Origin: JBHHWH01 sp046756405 | GTDB lineage: Bacteria; Actinomycetota; Acidimicrobiia; Spongiisociales; ZC4RG35 | Assembly (NCBI GenBank): GCA_046756405.1 | Contig: JBHHWH010000041.1 | Span: 1-20,926, forward strand | Reading direction: 5' to 3' | DNA length: 20,926 bases | Part shown: positions 14,086 to 20,926 of the stretch, in pieces | Numbering within the stretch: position 1 is the first letter of the stretch | How the letters are laid out: every line of letters begins with the position of its first letter | Translations under genes and position numbers: made by a program | Notes under the pieces: generated by a model | The model's database searches: none | What the model saw: the letters and a program-made list of their open reading frames with translations, nothing else | What the model was told of the DNA's origin: nothing

Positions 14086-14931
14086 ATGCCAGCGCGGAAG
14101 GCCGGTTTAGGACGGGGACTGGACGCTCTGATCCCCACCGAGGCTCCCAAAGAGGAGAGGGAGTTCGTACGAGTTGCGGTGGACGAGATTCAGCCCAACC
14201 CGGAGCAGCCACGGAGCCGCTTCGATGATGAGTCCCTCGGTGAGTTGACTGCTTCCATCGAAGAAGTGGGGGTCCTGCAGCCGGTTGTGGTCCGGCGGAG
14301 CGAACAGGGGTACGTGTTGGTGGCCGGGGAGCGACGATGGCGGGCTGCCAAGAAGGCGGGGCTGGACTCCATCCCGGCGGTGGTGCGGGAGAGCAGCGGA
14401 GACTCGGCGCTGGTCGAGGCGCTGATAGAAAACGTTCAACGTCAGGACCTCACTCCCCTCGAGGAGGCTCACGCCTACAAACAGCTCCTGGAAGAATATG
14501 GAATGACCCAGGAGAGCGTGGCCCGCCGGGTGGGTAAGTCCCGACCTGCCGTGTCCAACACCCTGCGGCTCCTACAGCTCCCAGGAGCGATCCAAGCGAT
14601 GGTGGACTCAGGGGCCCTGAGTGCTGGCCACGCCCGTGCACTGCTCGGGCTCGAGGACGAGCGGTTCGCCCTGTACCTGGCGGAGAGAGCGGTGGCTGAG
14701 GGTTGGAGCGTTCGCCAGATCGAAGACGCCGCAAAGGAGCGGAAGCCTCAGAAGAAGGCCCGAACACGGGTTACCGAAATCCGTCCCGTGGAGATAGTGG
14801 AGCTGGAGAAGCGGCTCACCGACCACATCGGAGCCAAGGTGAAGATCAACTATCGCAACCAGAAGGGGAAGATCGAGATCCGCTTCGGATCGGTGGCAGA
14901 GCTGGAGCGGATCTACCGCGTCATCTCGTGA
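14086..14931 (+). CDS. parB: Chromosome partitioning protein ParB
   Basis: This 281-residue CTP-dependent DNA clamp loads at parS and spreads. The N terminus has the ParA-stimulating motif GLGRGLDALIP (7-17). The CTP-binding domain contains NPEQPRSRFD and GERRWRAAK (81-89), with ENVQRQDLTPLEEA after it. A helix-turn-helix, MTQESVARRVGKSRPAVSNTLRLLQL, starts at 140 and gives parS specificity. The C-terminal dimerisation domain ends LERIYRVIS. The ribosome binding site GAGGAGG overlaps the end of parA. The stop lies inside the end of the opposing cwlM-like gene, with an 11-bp tail-to-tail overlap. A cognate parS is present at 12684-12699. Confidence 0.96.
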   Translation: MPARKAGLGRGLDALIPTEAPKEEREFVRVAVDEIQPNPEQPRSRFDDESLGELTASIEEVGVLQPVVVRRSEQGYVLVAGERRWRAAKKAGLDSIPAVVRESSGDSALVEALIENVQRQDLTPLEEAHAYKQLLEEYGMTQESVARRVGKSRPAVSNTLRLLQLPGAIQAMVDSGALSAGHARALLGLEDERFALYLAERAVAEGWSVRQIEDAAKERKPQKKARTRVTEIRPVEIVELEKRLTDHIGAKVKINYRNQKGKIEIRFGSVAELERIYRVIS

Positions 14932-15889
14932 CAGCGGCGAGGGCGAAAAACCGGCCTAAACCCCTGGCGACGCCGCGGCCGATCTCATGATCGAGTCGGC
15001 GCCTTGAAACCACCGCCGCCGGGGCGCGGGTCTCTTTGAGTATTGCCGCCGCTCTGCCTACCACCTCACCACCAACGGTATCGGCAAGGGCTCGGGCGAG
15101 CTGTTCCCCTGCCGCAGAGCTGGAATATTCCGAAGCAAAGTAAAAGACCTGATCGAGTCCCTCCTGGTCGAGACGGAAGGCGACTATCAAGTCGGCGCCC
15201 ACCCGATTGGCGCGGCGGGCTCGGACCCGCTCGGGAAGTTCCACGTCCTGACTTCGTGACATCATGGGGAGGCCACCCTCGGCCTGGATGGCGAGGCTGG
15301 CGGCCATCGCTGCTTCCCACGCTTGGCGTGCCTCTTGCGGGTCGCGACATCCCGCATCCAAGAAGATGTGGGCTCCAGCCATGGTCGAGGGAAGCCGCCG
15401 CATCCACTCTCGTTCCCGGATCGAGTGCAGGCTCTCCTTCATATCGCCCCTGGTCACCAGGCGAATCTCGGTGAGGGTGGTCGGGCCAACTTTTCCATCT
15501 TCTGCCAGGTGTCGGTTTCGCTGGAACTCCATCACCGCAGCCTCGGTATCGGGTCCGAAGATCCCGTCTACCTTGCCGGCGTCAAAGCCGAGGGAATTGA
15601 GCCGGGACTGAAGCTCAGCCACATCCTCACCACGGAACATGGGACGGCGGAGGTAGAGGAGCCGGTCACCCAGGCGGTAGCCGGCTTCGTAGAGCGCCCG
15701 CCAGGTCTCCGGGCCAACGATCCCGTCGGGATCCAGGCCTTTGGCTCGCTGGAAAGCAACCACGGCCTGGCGCGTTGCCTCGCCGAAGACGGTGCGCTGG
15801 TCGTCATCGGGGGAGAAGCCAAGGACGGCGAGCCGGTCCTGGATATCGCCGACGTCGGGGCCCCGGCTACCCAGGGAGTAGAGGCGCAT
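14921..15889 (-). CDS. cwlM: CwlM-like pseudo-amidase with two peptidoglycan-binding domains
   Basis: The 322-residue protein has two peptidoglycan-binding-1 repeats (about 4-67 and 82-143, each with DG-V/F-GP), followed by an amidase-3-like domain (about 172-316). No signal peptide or membrane segment is visible, so it should be cytoplasmic. Position beside parB, trxA and trxB matches mycobacterial CwlM, which is known as a cytoplasmic activator of MurA. The amidase motif normally DPGHGG reads DAGCRD (178-183). The usual S-I-H strand reads V-A-F-R (236-239), and the late catalytic Glu is absent, so hydrolase activity is unlikely. It stops soon after the domain and lacks the C-terminal tail that carries the regulatory phosphothreonine in mycobacteria. 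No ribosome binding site precedes the ATG. The symbol is by synteny. Confidence 0.8.
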   Translation of the reverse strand: MRLYSLGSRGPDVGDIQDRLAVLGFSPDDDQRTVFGEATRQAVVAFQRAKGLDPDGIVGPETWRALYEAGYRLGDRLLYLRRPMFRGEDVAELQSRLNSLGFDAGKVDGIFGPDTEAAVMEFQRNRHLAEDGKVGPTTLTEIRLVTRGDMKESLHSIREREWMRRLPSTMAGAHIFLDAGCRDPQEARQAWEAAMAASLAIQAEGGLPMMSRSQDVELPERVRARRANRVGADLIVAFRLDQEGLDQVFYFASEYSSSAAGEQLARALADTVGGEVVGRAAAILKETRAPAAVVSRRRLDHEIGRGVARGLGRFFALAAVTR

Positions 15890-15948
15890 GAGGCCAATTT
15901 ATCCGCTGGGAGCCGGAGCGAGAAGGTCTGAAGGCTGGGGGAGGCGAA

Positions 15949-16266
15949 TCAGAGGTATTCGGCGAGCTCCTGGAGAAGCCGCTGCTTGGGAACTGCTCCC
16001 ACGATGCGCTTCTTTTCGACCCCATCCTTGTAGAGGATCAGAGTGGGAATGGACATCACGTCGTTGGCGGAAGCTGTCTGCGGGTTGTGGTCCACATTCA
16101 GCTTGCCGATGTCGACCTTGTCCTGTTCCTGAGCCAGTTCTTCGAGGACAGGGGCGATGACCCGACAGGGCCCGCACCACTCGGCCCAGAAGTCGACGAG
16201 TATCGGCTTGTCCGCGCTTACTGCTTCGTTGAACGTACCGTCGCTGAGGGTTTTGATCTCTGCCAT
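15949..16266 (-). CDS. trxA: Thioredoxin
   Basis: This 105-residue cytoplasmic thiol-disulfide reductant has the classical active site WCGPC (Cys31, Cys34) after VDFWAE. The cis-proline is Pro74 (SIPTLILY) and the DHNPQTA segment is in place. The length is normal, with no signal peptide or lipid anchor. A strong AAGGAG site at 16273-16278 supports the ATG. The upstream neighbour on the same strand is trxB, 51 bp away, so the reductase and its substrate are cotranscribed, as in the mycobacterial trxB2-trxC pair. Confidence 0.97.
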   Translation of the reverse strand: MAEIKTLSDGTFNEAVSADKPILVDFWAEWCGPCRVIAPVLEELAQEQDKVDIGKLNVDHNPQTASANDVMSIPTLILYKDGVEKKRIVGAVPKQRLLQELAEYL

Positions 16267-16317
16267 TTGTATCTCCTTGTTAGATCTCGAATGCGATGAA
16301 CCCGGTCTGGGGCCTGA

Positions 16318-17247
16318 TCATTCCTGGTGGGCCAGCCAGCGTTCGGCATCAATGGCCGCCATGCATCCCGTGCCGGCGGCGCTCACCGCCTGGCGGTAAA
16401 GCTTGTCGGCCACATCCCCGGCGGCGAACACACCCTCCACCGAGGTCTGAGTGGCGGTTCCATGGCCGACGGTGAGATAGCCGGTCTCATCCATTTCGAG
16501 CTGGCCCACGAACAACTCTGTGTTGGGCTTGTGTCCAATGGCGACGAACACCCCGTCGATCTTCATTTGGCGGGTCTCCCCGGTCACGGTGTCCTGAAGG
16601 GTGACTCCGGTGACGGCGTCGTCGCCATGGATCTCGTTGGCGACGGCGTTCCAGATCACCTCGATCTTGGGGTGCGAGAGCACACGTTGGGCCATGATCT
16701 TCGAGGCGCGGAATTCATCGCGGCGGTGGACGACGTAGACCTTGGAGGCAAACTTGGTCAGGAACAGCGCCTCTTCCATGGCAGTGTCGCCGCCGCCGAT
16801 CACGACTACTTCCTGGTCACGGAAGAAGAAACCGTCACAGGTGGCACAGGCGGATACGCCCCGCCCGGTGAGCTGAGTCTCACCAGGGATACCCAGCCAT
16901 TTGGCCGAAGCCCCGGTGGCGATGATCACTGCGTCAGCTGTGAACTCGTCCCCGCCTACCTCCAGGTGGAACGGTTGGGTGGAGAAGTCCACCGCGGTGA
17001 CGTCGACCTGGATGAGCCGGGCCCCGAAGCGTTCTGCCTGCTTACGGAACCGGTCCATCAGCTCAGGGCCGAGGATCCCATCGGGGAACCCCGGGTAGTT
17101 CTCGACATCGGTGGTAATCATCAGCTGACCCCCGGCGGCGCTTCCCTCGAAGACCTTCGGGTTGAGATCAGCCCGGCCGGCGTAGAGCGCCGCGGTGAGC
17201 CCTGCGGGGCCGGATCCGATGATTACGAGCTTTTCGTGGGTGGTCAT
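16318..17247 (-). CDS. trxB: Thioredoxin reductase
   Basis: This 309-residue NADPH-dependent flavoenzyme reduces thioredoxin. The FAD-binding GSGPAG is at 11-16. The redox-active pair is C134-A-T-C137 followed by DG. The NADPH-binding GGGDTA is at 151-156, with the HRRDEFRAS basic cluster for the 2'-phosphate at 174-182. The second FAD motif is GVFAAGDVADKLYRQAVSAAGTG near the C terminus. Length and domain order are those of low-molecular-weight bacterial TrxB. Its ATG overlaps the stop of the small membrane protein gene by 3 nt (ATGA), indicating translational coupling. Confidence 0.97.
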   Translation of the reverse strand: MTTHEKLVIIGSGPAGLTAALYAGRADLNPKVFEGSAAGGQLMITTDVENYPGFPDGILGPELMDRFRKQAERFGARLIQVDVTAVDFSTQPFHLEVGGDEFTADAVIIATGASAKWLGIPGETQLTGRGVSACATCDGFFFRDQEVVVIGGGDTAMEEALFLTKFASKVYVVHRRDEFRASKIMAQRVLSHPKIEVIWNAVANEIHGDDAVTGVTLQDTVTGETRQMKIDGVFVAIGHKPNTELFVGQLEMDETGYLTVGHGTATQTSVEGVFAAGDVADKLYRQAVSAAGTGCMAAIDAERWLAHQE

Positions 17248-17519
17248 TTCCGTGAAGTCCTTTTAATCCATAGATAGCTGCCCGCTCCGACAAATAGAAC
17301 GCCGGTGACGGCGAAGGCTCCGGCGGTGGTCAGGGGTATCTCCAGGGCGCCGAAGATTGCCCAGAGCAGGAATGTCAGTGCCGTCAACCCCAGAGAGAGG
17401 GCGAAGATTCCCAATCCGACCAGCCGTATGCCCGCATCGACGCGATCGACCGTCATCGATCTGATCCTGGTGGCGGTCGACTCGAGGATGTCGGCGAACC
17501 GGGCGGCGTAATCCTGCAT
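17244..17519 (-). CDS. Small two-TM membrane protein
   Basis: This 91-residue protein is not recognised. An amphipathic N-terminal helix (about 1-28) leads to two membrane segments, about 31-56 (IRLVGLGIFALSLGLTALTF) and 62-85. It ends in a basic tail, WIKRTSRK. The layout resembles small actinobacterial proteins annotated as holin-like or phage-holin superfamily, but I cannot confirm homology. Its stop overlaps the trxB start, and it lies 30 bp after the anti-sigma gene. No ribosome binding site is at proper spacing, although GGAGG occurs about 22 nt upstream. The operon position suggests an envelope role. Confidence 0.75.
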   Translation of the reverse strand: MQDYAARFADILESTATRIRSMTVDRVDAGIRLVGLGIFALSLGLTALTFLLWAIFGALEIPLTTAGAFAVTGVLFVGAGSYLWIKRTSRK

Positions 17520-17549
17520 GACGCCAGAGGTTAGCGGTGCCTCCGATTG

Positions 17550-18308
17550 CTACTCGTAGACGTGGATAAGGGTGCAGGTGTCGGCGTCGACGAAGAAGAC
17601 GGGAGTATCGGGTCCGACAGCGCCGTCCAGCGGTATTGCCACCAGATAGCGAGCCTCGCCCTCGACGTCGCCGACGGACTCGTGATCGACGAGGCCTGCC
17701 TCGGTAAGACAGGCGTCCCACGCCTCTCTTAGCGCGCCCGAGTAGTCGTAGTCGAGGGACGACGACGTGAACTCACCTTTCCGAACCGCATCGGCCACCT
17801 GAGCAAAAAGATCGATGTCGGCAGCCGCCGAGGCTGTCCGGGCGGCTTGAAACTGATCTTCTGCGGTCCCTGCCTCGGGGGCTGCCGGTGCCATGGTGAC
17901 CGCCGGGGCTTCGGTGATGGCCTCCTCGCCGTCGGCATTCTCCTGTACCGCTACAAGAGCGAGATCTCCCGACTCTGTGAAGGCCCGCTGGGATAGGACT
18001 CCCGCCACTCCGACTACCAGAAGTAGGGCGGCGGCGGCCAGGGACCAGCGCATCGCCGTCGGGCGAAGTCGCCGGGTGGGGGCGTGTTCGGTGCGGAGCC
18101 GAGTCCAGAGGTCGCGGTGAAGGGCGGCCTTCTCCGCCTCCGTCATCCGGGCCGGCCCCAGCTCAGCCAGGGCCGAACGGGCCAGGAGTTGGGCTTCGTA
18201 TTCGGCACGGGCTTCTTCGGAGGATGCGATCAGGGCCCGTGCCTGCGTCTCGTCTTCGAGCCGGCCCTCGACGAGGGCGGCTATCAGCTCTCGGTCCTGT
18301 TCACGCAT
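17550..18308 (-). CDS. Putative transmembrane anti-sigma factor
   Basis: This 252-residue single-pass membrane protein lies 18 bp downstream of an ECF sigma gene, the standard place for its regulator. The cytoplasmic N-terminal part (1-85) is helical and charged and would bind the sigma factor. It lacks the H-x3-C-x2-C zinc motif, so it is not a zinc-type anti-sigma factor. The membrane segment is about 88-106 (SLAAAALLLVVGVAGVLSQ). An Ala/Pro/Glu-rich linker (about 122-155) leads to an extracytoplasmic domain with two cysteines (DACLTEAG and DADTCTLIHVY) near the C terminus. The ATG has AAAGGA 5 nt upstream. The position matches RsmA of the mycobacterial sigM locus; primary sequence similarity is not claimed. 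Confidence 0.75.
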   Translation of the reverse strand: MREQDRELIAALVEGRLEDETQARALIASSEEARAEYEAQLLARSALAELGPARMTEAEKAALHRDLWTRLRTEHAPTRRLRPTAMRWSLAAAALLLVVGVAGVLSQRAFTESGDLALVAVQENADGEEAITEAPAVTMAPAAPEAGTAEDQFQAARTASAAADIDLFAQVADAVRKGEFTSSSLDYDYSGALREAWDACLTEAGLVDHESVGDVEGEARYLVAIPLDGAVGPDTPVFFVDADTCTLIHVYE

Positions 18309-18326
18309 GACATTCCTTTGATGCTC

Positions 18327-18875
18327 TCATCGCGGCTCCCGGTTCCCGAGAGTTCTGGCCAGCAGCCTGCGGCCGCGGAAAACCCGAGATTTCACCGTTC
18401 CCAAAGGCACTCCCAGGATGAGCGCCACCTCCGGTAGGGGGATTCCCTCTACGTCGGCAAGGACTACGGCAGCGCGGAAGTCCTGGGGCAACCCAGCGAG
18501 GGCCTGTTGGATCTCCGGGCGGAGTAAGGCGGCTTCGATAGCCTCCTCAGCGCTCGGGTCGCTGGGGTCGAAGTGATCAGGTAGAGGTGATGTAGGACGG
18601 CGCTTCGCCTTGCGAAGTAGGTCGTAGCAGGTGTTGACGGCGATCCGGTAGATCCAGGTTCCCACGGCCGAATCGCCGCGAAACTGGGCGGCCTTTCGGA
18701 AGACGGTGAAGAAGGTCTCCTGGGTAGCGTCGAGGGCCAGGTCTCGGTCGCCGAGGATGCGCAGGCATACGGAGAAGACCCGGTCTTCGTGGGCGCTCAG
18801 CACCTCTTCGAAGGCGGCATGATCACCCTCGGCCACCCGGGACAGGAGCGCGGCGTGCTGAGCCGATGCCGTCAC
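18327..18875 (-). CDS. sigM: ECF RNA polymerase sigma factor (SigM-like)
   Basis: This 182-residue group 4 sigma factor has region 2 at about 25-92 (EDRVFSVCLRILGDRDLALDATQETFFTVFRK, GDSAVGTWIYRIAVNTCYDLLRK). Region 4 is at about 117-175 (LPQDFRAAVVLADVEGIPLPEVALILGVPLGTVKSRVFRGRRLL) and forms the -35-binding helix-turn-helix. The GTG start overlaps the pseudokinase stop by 3 nt (GTGA), and the anti-sigma gene follows. Synteny with trxB, trxA and cwlM matches sigM in mycobacteria, so the symbol is by position and class. Target genes cannot be read from the window. Confidence 0.88.
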   Translation of the reverse strand: MTASAQHAALLSRVAEGDHAAFEEVLSAHEDRVFSVCLRILGDRDLALDATQETFFTVFRKAAQFRGDSAVGTWIYRIAVNTCYDLLRKAKRRPTSPLPDHFDPSDPSAEEAIEAALLRPEIQQALAGLPQDFRAAVVLADVEGIPLPEVALILGVPLGTVKSRVFRGRRLLARTLGNREPR

Positions 18876-20170
18876 GGCAGGAACCGTACTTCTGAGAGGG
18901 AGGCGCGGTATTCTCCGTCGCTCTGAAGGGGTAACTCGGTGAACCAGACCAGCCAGAAGCCGCCGTCCCGGTGGGGGAGTTCGATCACCGTGGCTCCGGG
19001 AGCCGAGGTGGCACCTGCGATCCTGGTCCAGCCTTCTAGCTGGGCGAACAGCGTATCCGACCAGTAGATCTCGAAACGGGTCCCTTCACTGAGGTTGATG
19101 AGCTGGAGCTGAGACGGCGAGCCGGAGACGGCAAAGCTGAGTCCGACTCCGGGTTTGAGCAGGGAGATGGGGTCGTGGTAGCTCTCCGTCCGCCACGCGG
19201 TTGCAGGGTCTCCGTCGAGGATGTTGGGGATCAGGTCGTCCCTCTCTCCTCCTCCCCCGAAGGGGTCGAAGGCCGCGGCGCTGAGAAGTCGAACTCTCTC
19301 TGCCTCGACAGGGACAGTCGTGGTCTCATCGGGTCGGATCGTGGTCGTTGGAGCTGCGGTCGTATCGGGCACCGCCTGGGGAATGACCGGGGTGACCGCT
19401 CCGGAGAAGACCCGCCCCAGGGCTACCAGCCCTATGGCGAGGAGTACCAGCGCGGCCGAGGCCACGAGAAGACGGCGGGATAAAACGCTTTCGTGGGGTT
19501 GAGGCGCCCGGGGAGTGGGCGCCGCCAGCAGGGCCTTCTCGAATTCCTCGGCGGTGAGCTCTCCCGACTGGCACCGGCGGAGGATCCGGTCGATCGTCCG
19601 GGGTACGCCGTCGATGGTCTCCGACGGGGGAGGACCCCCGGGCGGAGAGCCGGTTAGGGCCGTCTCCAGGGTCGCTCCAAGGGCGCGCACGTCTCCGACG
19701 GCATCTGTTTTCGGGATTCTGCCGAAGGCGCCCAGCTTGGCCGGATGGGCGACTGAGTAGTAGACAGCCGACGGGTCGATGGCGCCGTGGATGACCCCTT
19801 CGGCATGAAGGGCGGCTAGAGCCCCGGCCAGCCCGGAGGCATTGGGAAGAAATTCGGGTAGCTCCAGAGCTTGATGGGCCTCGATACGATCGGCGACGGT
19901 GGCCCCTCCGATCCACTCCGACACCGAGAAGGCGCCGCCTTCCACCTCCTCGACCAGAAAGACCCTGGCTAGGTGGGGATGGGTCACCCGGGAGGCACCT
20001 CCAACGCTTGCGACGAACTGGCGGCGCCGTTGGACGGCAGACTCTGGCCCCAGACTTCGGATGAGAACCGGCCGGTCGAGGGAAAGGTCGGTGCCAAGCC
20101 ACTCTTCGATGTCTCCGTCCCGTCCCAGGCGGAGTTCGAGACGGAAACGGTCGGGGATCGGAGCCGGCAT
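18872..20170 (-). CDS. Membrane-anchored pseudokinase with C-terminal sugar-binding-like domain
   Basis: This 432-residue protein has three parts. Residues 8-215 are a protein-kinase-like fold. The ATP-binding lysine position is Arg38 (VLIRSL), the HRD site reads HGA (128-130) and DFG reads AFG (148-150), so catalysis should be lost. One membrane helix is at about 233-256, then a Thr/Pro linker. Residues 290-432 resemble the discoidin-like domain of actinobacterial kinases (NILDGDPATAWRTESYHD, KPGVGLSF). This is the arrangement of the C-terminal half of mycobacterial MviN (Rv3910), whose pseudokinase binds the FHA protein FhaA. No MurJ flippase portion is fused here. AAGGAC precedes the ATG closely, 18 bp after the acetyltransferase gene. 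Confidence 0.82.
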   Translation of the reverse strand: MPAPIPDRFRLELRLGRDGDIEEWLGTDLSLDRPVLIRSLGPESAVQRRRQFVASVGGASRVTHPHLARVFLVEEVEGGAFSVSEWIGGATVADRIEAHQALELPEFLPNASGLAGALAALHAEGVIHGAIDPSAVYYSVAHPAKLGAFGRIPKTDAVGDVRALGATLETALTGSPPGGPPPSETIDGVPRTIDRILRRCQSGELTAEEFEKALLAAPTPRAPQPHESVLSRRLLVASAALVLLAIGLVALGRVFSGAVTPVIPQAVPDTTAAPTTTIRPDETTTVPVEAERVRLLSAAAFDPFGGGGERDDLIPNILDGDPATAWRTESYHDPISLLKPGVGLSFAVSGSPSQLQLINLSEGTRFEIYWSDTLFAQLEGWTRIAGATSAPGATVIELPHRDGGFWLVWFTELPLQSDGEYRASLSEVRFLP

Positions 20171-20188
20171 GTCCTTAGGTCCGGGGAG

Positions 20189-20926
20189 TCAAGGTTCGTA
20201 GCGAAGGATATGAAGAAATGAGCCCGTGTCGCGGAAACCCTCCCGGATGTATAGACGCCGGGCGGCTGTGTTCTCCGGTTGGACATTCAAGGCGATAGAA
20301 GTCGCTGTCGGGCGTGCCCACAGGAGAGCGGCCCGCACCAGGTCTGCGCCCATGCCGTTACCTGAGTAGGCGGGGTCCACGGCGATTCTTTGAAGATGAG
20401 AGGAACCCAACTGGCTGCCGACTATGGCATAACCGGCAATCTCGCTCCCTTCCTTCACCACGAAGAGCACCGAACGTTGGGTACTGGCGAGGGCCTCCTC
20501 TAGACCCAGTCGACCGAGACGCCAGAACGGTGCGAAGGCGGCGTCGTCTATGGCGACGATCCGGTCCCAGCGAGGATCGATTGGGGGAAGTACGGGGCGG
20601 GTCGGTTCCGGCATGGAAGCGGAGAGGTGACGCTCCATTATCTGGAGCCGGTGAGCGGCTCGGTAGCCGCTACGGCGCCAGACTCGTGTTGAGGAGAGGT
20701 GGAGGGCCGGGGAGAGAACACCAGGAGCGCCTAGGTCGATCAGGGTCTTGGTTGCTGCCCGAAGAAAGCTCACCCCTCCCCGCTCCAATCGAAGGTAGGC
20801 CTGGGGTGAGATCTCGTTCCAGGGTCTCGCCCGGGCCCTGCACCAGCCTCGGGAGAGAGTGATCGCAGAGGGCCAGGTTCCGTCGACTCTCAGAGCTTCT
20901 TCCACATGTGGGAGAGTACGGGCCAT
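20189..20926 (-). CDS. GNAT-family N-acetyltransferase (possibly 5'-partial)
   Basis: The second half (about 120-245) is a GNAT domain. The acetyl-CoA loop is LQRIAVDPAYSGNGMGADLV (178-197), in which Ser188 stands where Arg or Gln is usual before the G-x-G. The closing motif LNVQPENTAARRLYIREGFRDTG (213-235) is typical of RimI-like enzymes. The first half ends with STRVWRRSGYRAAHRLQIMERHL (79-101), which looks like the last strand-helix of another GNAT fold, so this may be a tandem protein with a degenerate first copy. The first ATG coincides with the window edge, so the true start may lie outside. The substrate is unknown. Same-strand closeness to the pseudokinase gene suggests one operon. 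Confidence 0.8.
   Translation of the reverse strand: MARTLPHVEEALRVDGTWPSAITLSRGWCRARARPWNEISPQAYLRLERGGVSFLRAATKTLIDLGAPGVLSPALHLSSTRVWRRSGYRAAHRLQIMERHLSASMPEPTRPVLPPIDPRWDRIVAIDDAAFAPFWRLGRLGLEEALASTQRSVLFVVKEGSEIAGYAIVGSQLGSSHLQRIAVDPAYSGNGMGADLVRAALLWARPTATSIALNVQPENTAARRLYIREGFRDTGSFLHILRYEP

Noticed and set aside
16327..17277. 316-codon open frame opposite trxB
   Set aside because: It is antisense to a clear thioredoxin reductase and has no recognisable domain; a GC-rich shadow frame.

Overview
The window is a GC-rich bacterial chromosome segment centred on the replication-initiation locus. It most resembles a high-GC Gram-positive (Actinomycetota), probably a deep-branching lineage such as Acidimicrobiia. 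Four things suggest this: a DUF3566 membrane protein directly downstream of gyrA, an actinobacterial-type TTGTCCACA DnaA box, the order dnaA-dnaN-recF-DUF721-gyrB-gyrA, and a mycobacteria-like block (pseudokinase, ECF sigma factor, anti-sigma factor, thioredoxin reductase, thioredoxin, CwlM) facing parB. The class-level placement is inference.

Left part (about 23-9773). A small unrecognised gene on the + strand converges with a minus-strand replication cluster. Read in its own direction the cluster is dnaA, a candidate oriC gap, dnaN, recF, DUF721/dciA, gyrB, gyrA and a DUF3566 gene. Most junctions are abutting or overlapping. Middle (9774-10224): a 451-bp gap between divergent dnaA and rpmH holds DnaA-box-like sites, a strong dnaA promoter, an rpmH promoter and a long inverted repeat. 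Right of it on the + strand lie rpmH, rnpA, yidD, yidC and jag (ribosomal protein, RNase P protein, membrane-protein insertion, RNA binding), closed by a clear intrinsic terminator. A parS site follows at once, sitting on the start of rsmG, and then parA and parB.

Far right (14921-20926, minus strand). A probable operon reads GNAT acetyltransferase, pseudokinase with a one-pass membrane anchor, ECF sigma factor, anti-sigma factor, small two-TM protein, trxB, trxA and a CwlM-like pseudo-amidase. In mycobacteria the matching genes connect cell-wall precursor synthesis with stress signalling. Here the pseudokinase is not fused to a MurJ flippase, and the CwlM-like protein has lost its visible zinc ligands and is short at the C terminus.

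No mobile element, CRISPR array, tRNA or rRNA was found. This is mainly a core-genome region. The points most worth following are unusual residues at drug-contact positions in both gyrase subunits, an rnpA start that must overlap rpmH, the parS/terminator/rsmG junction, and the degenerate enzyme-like proteins of the right-hand operon.
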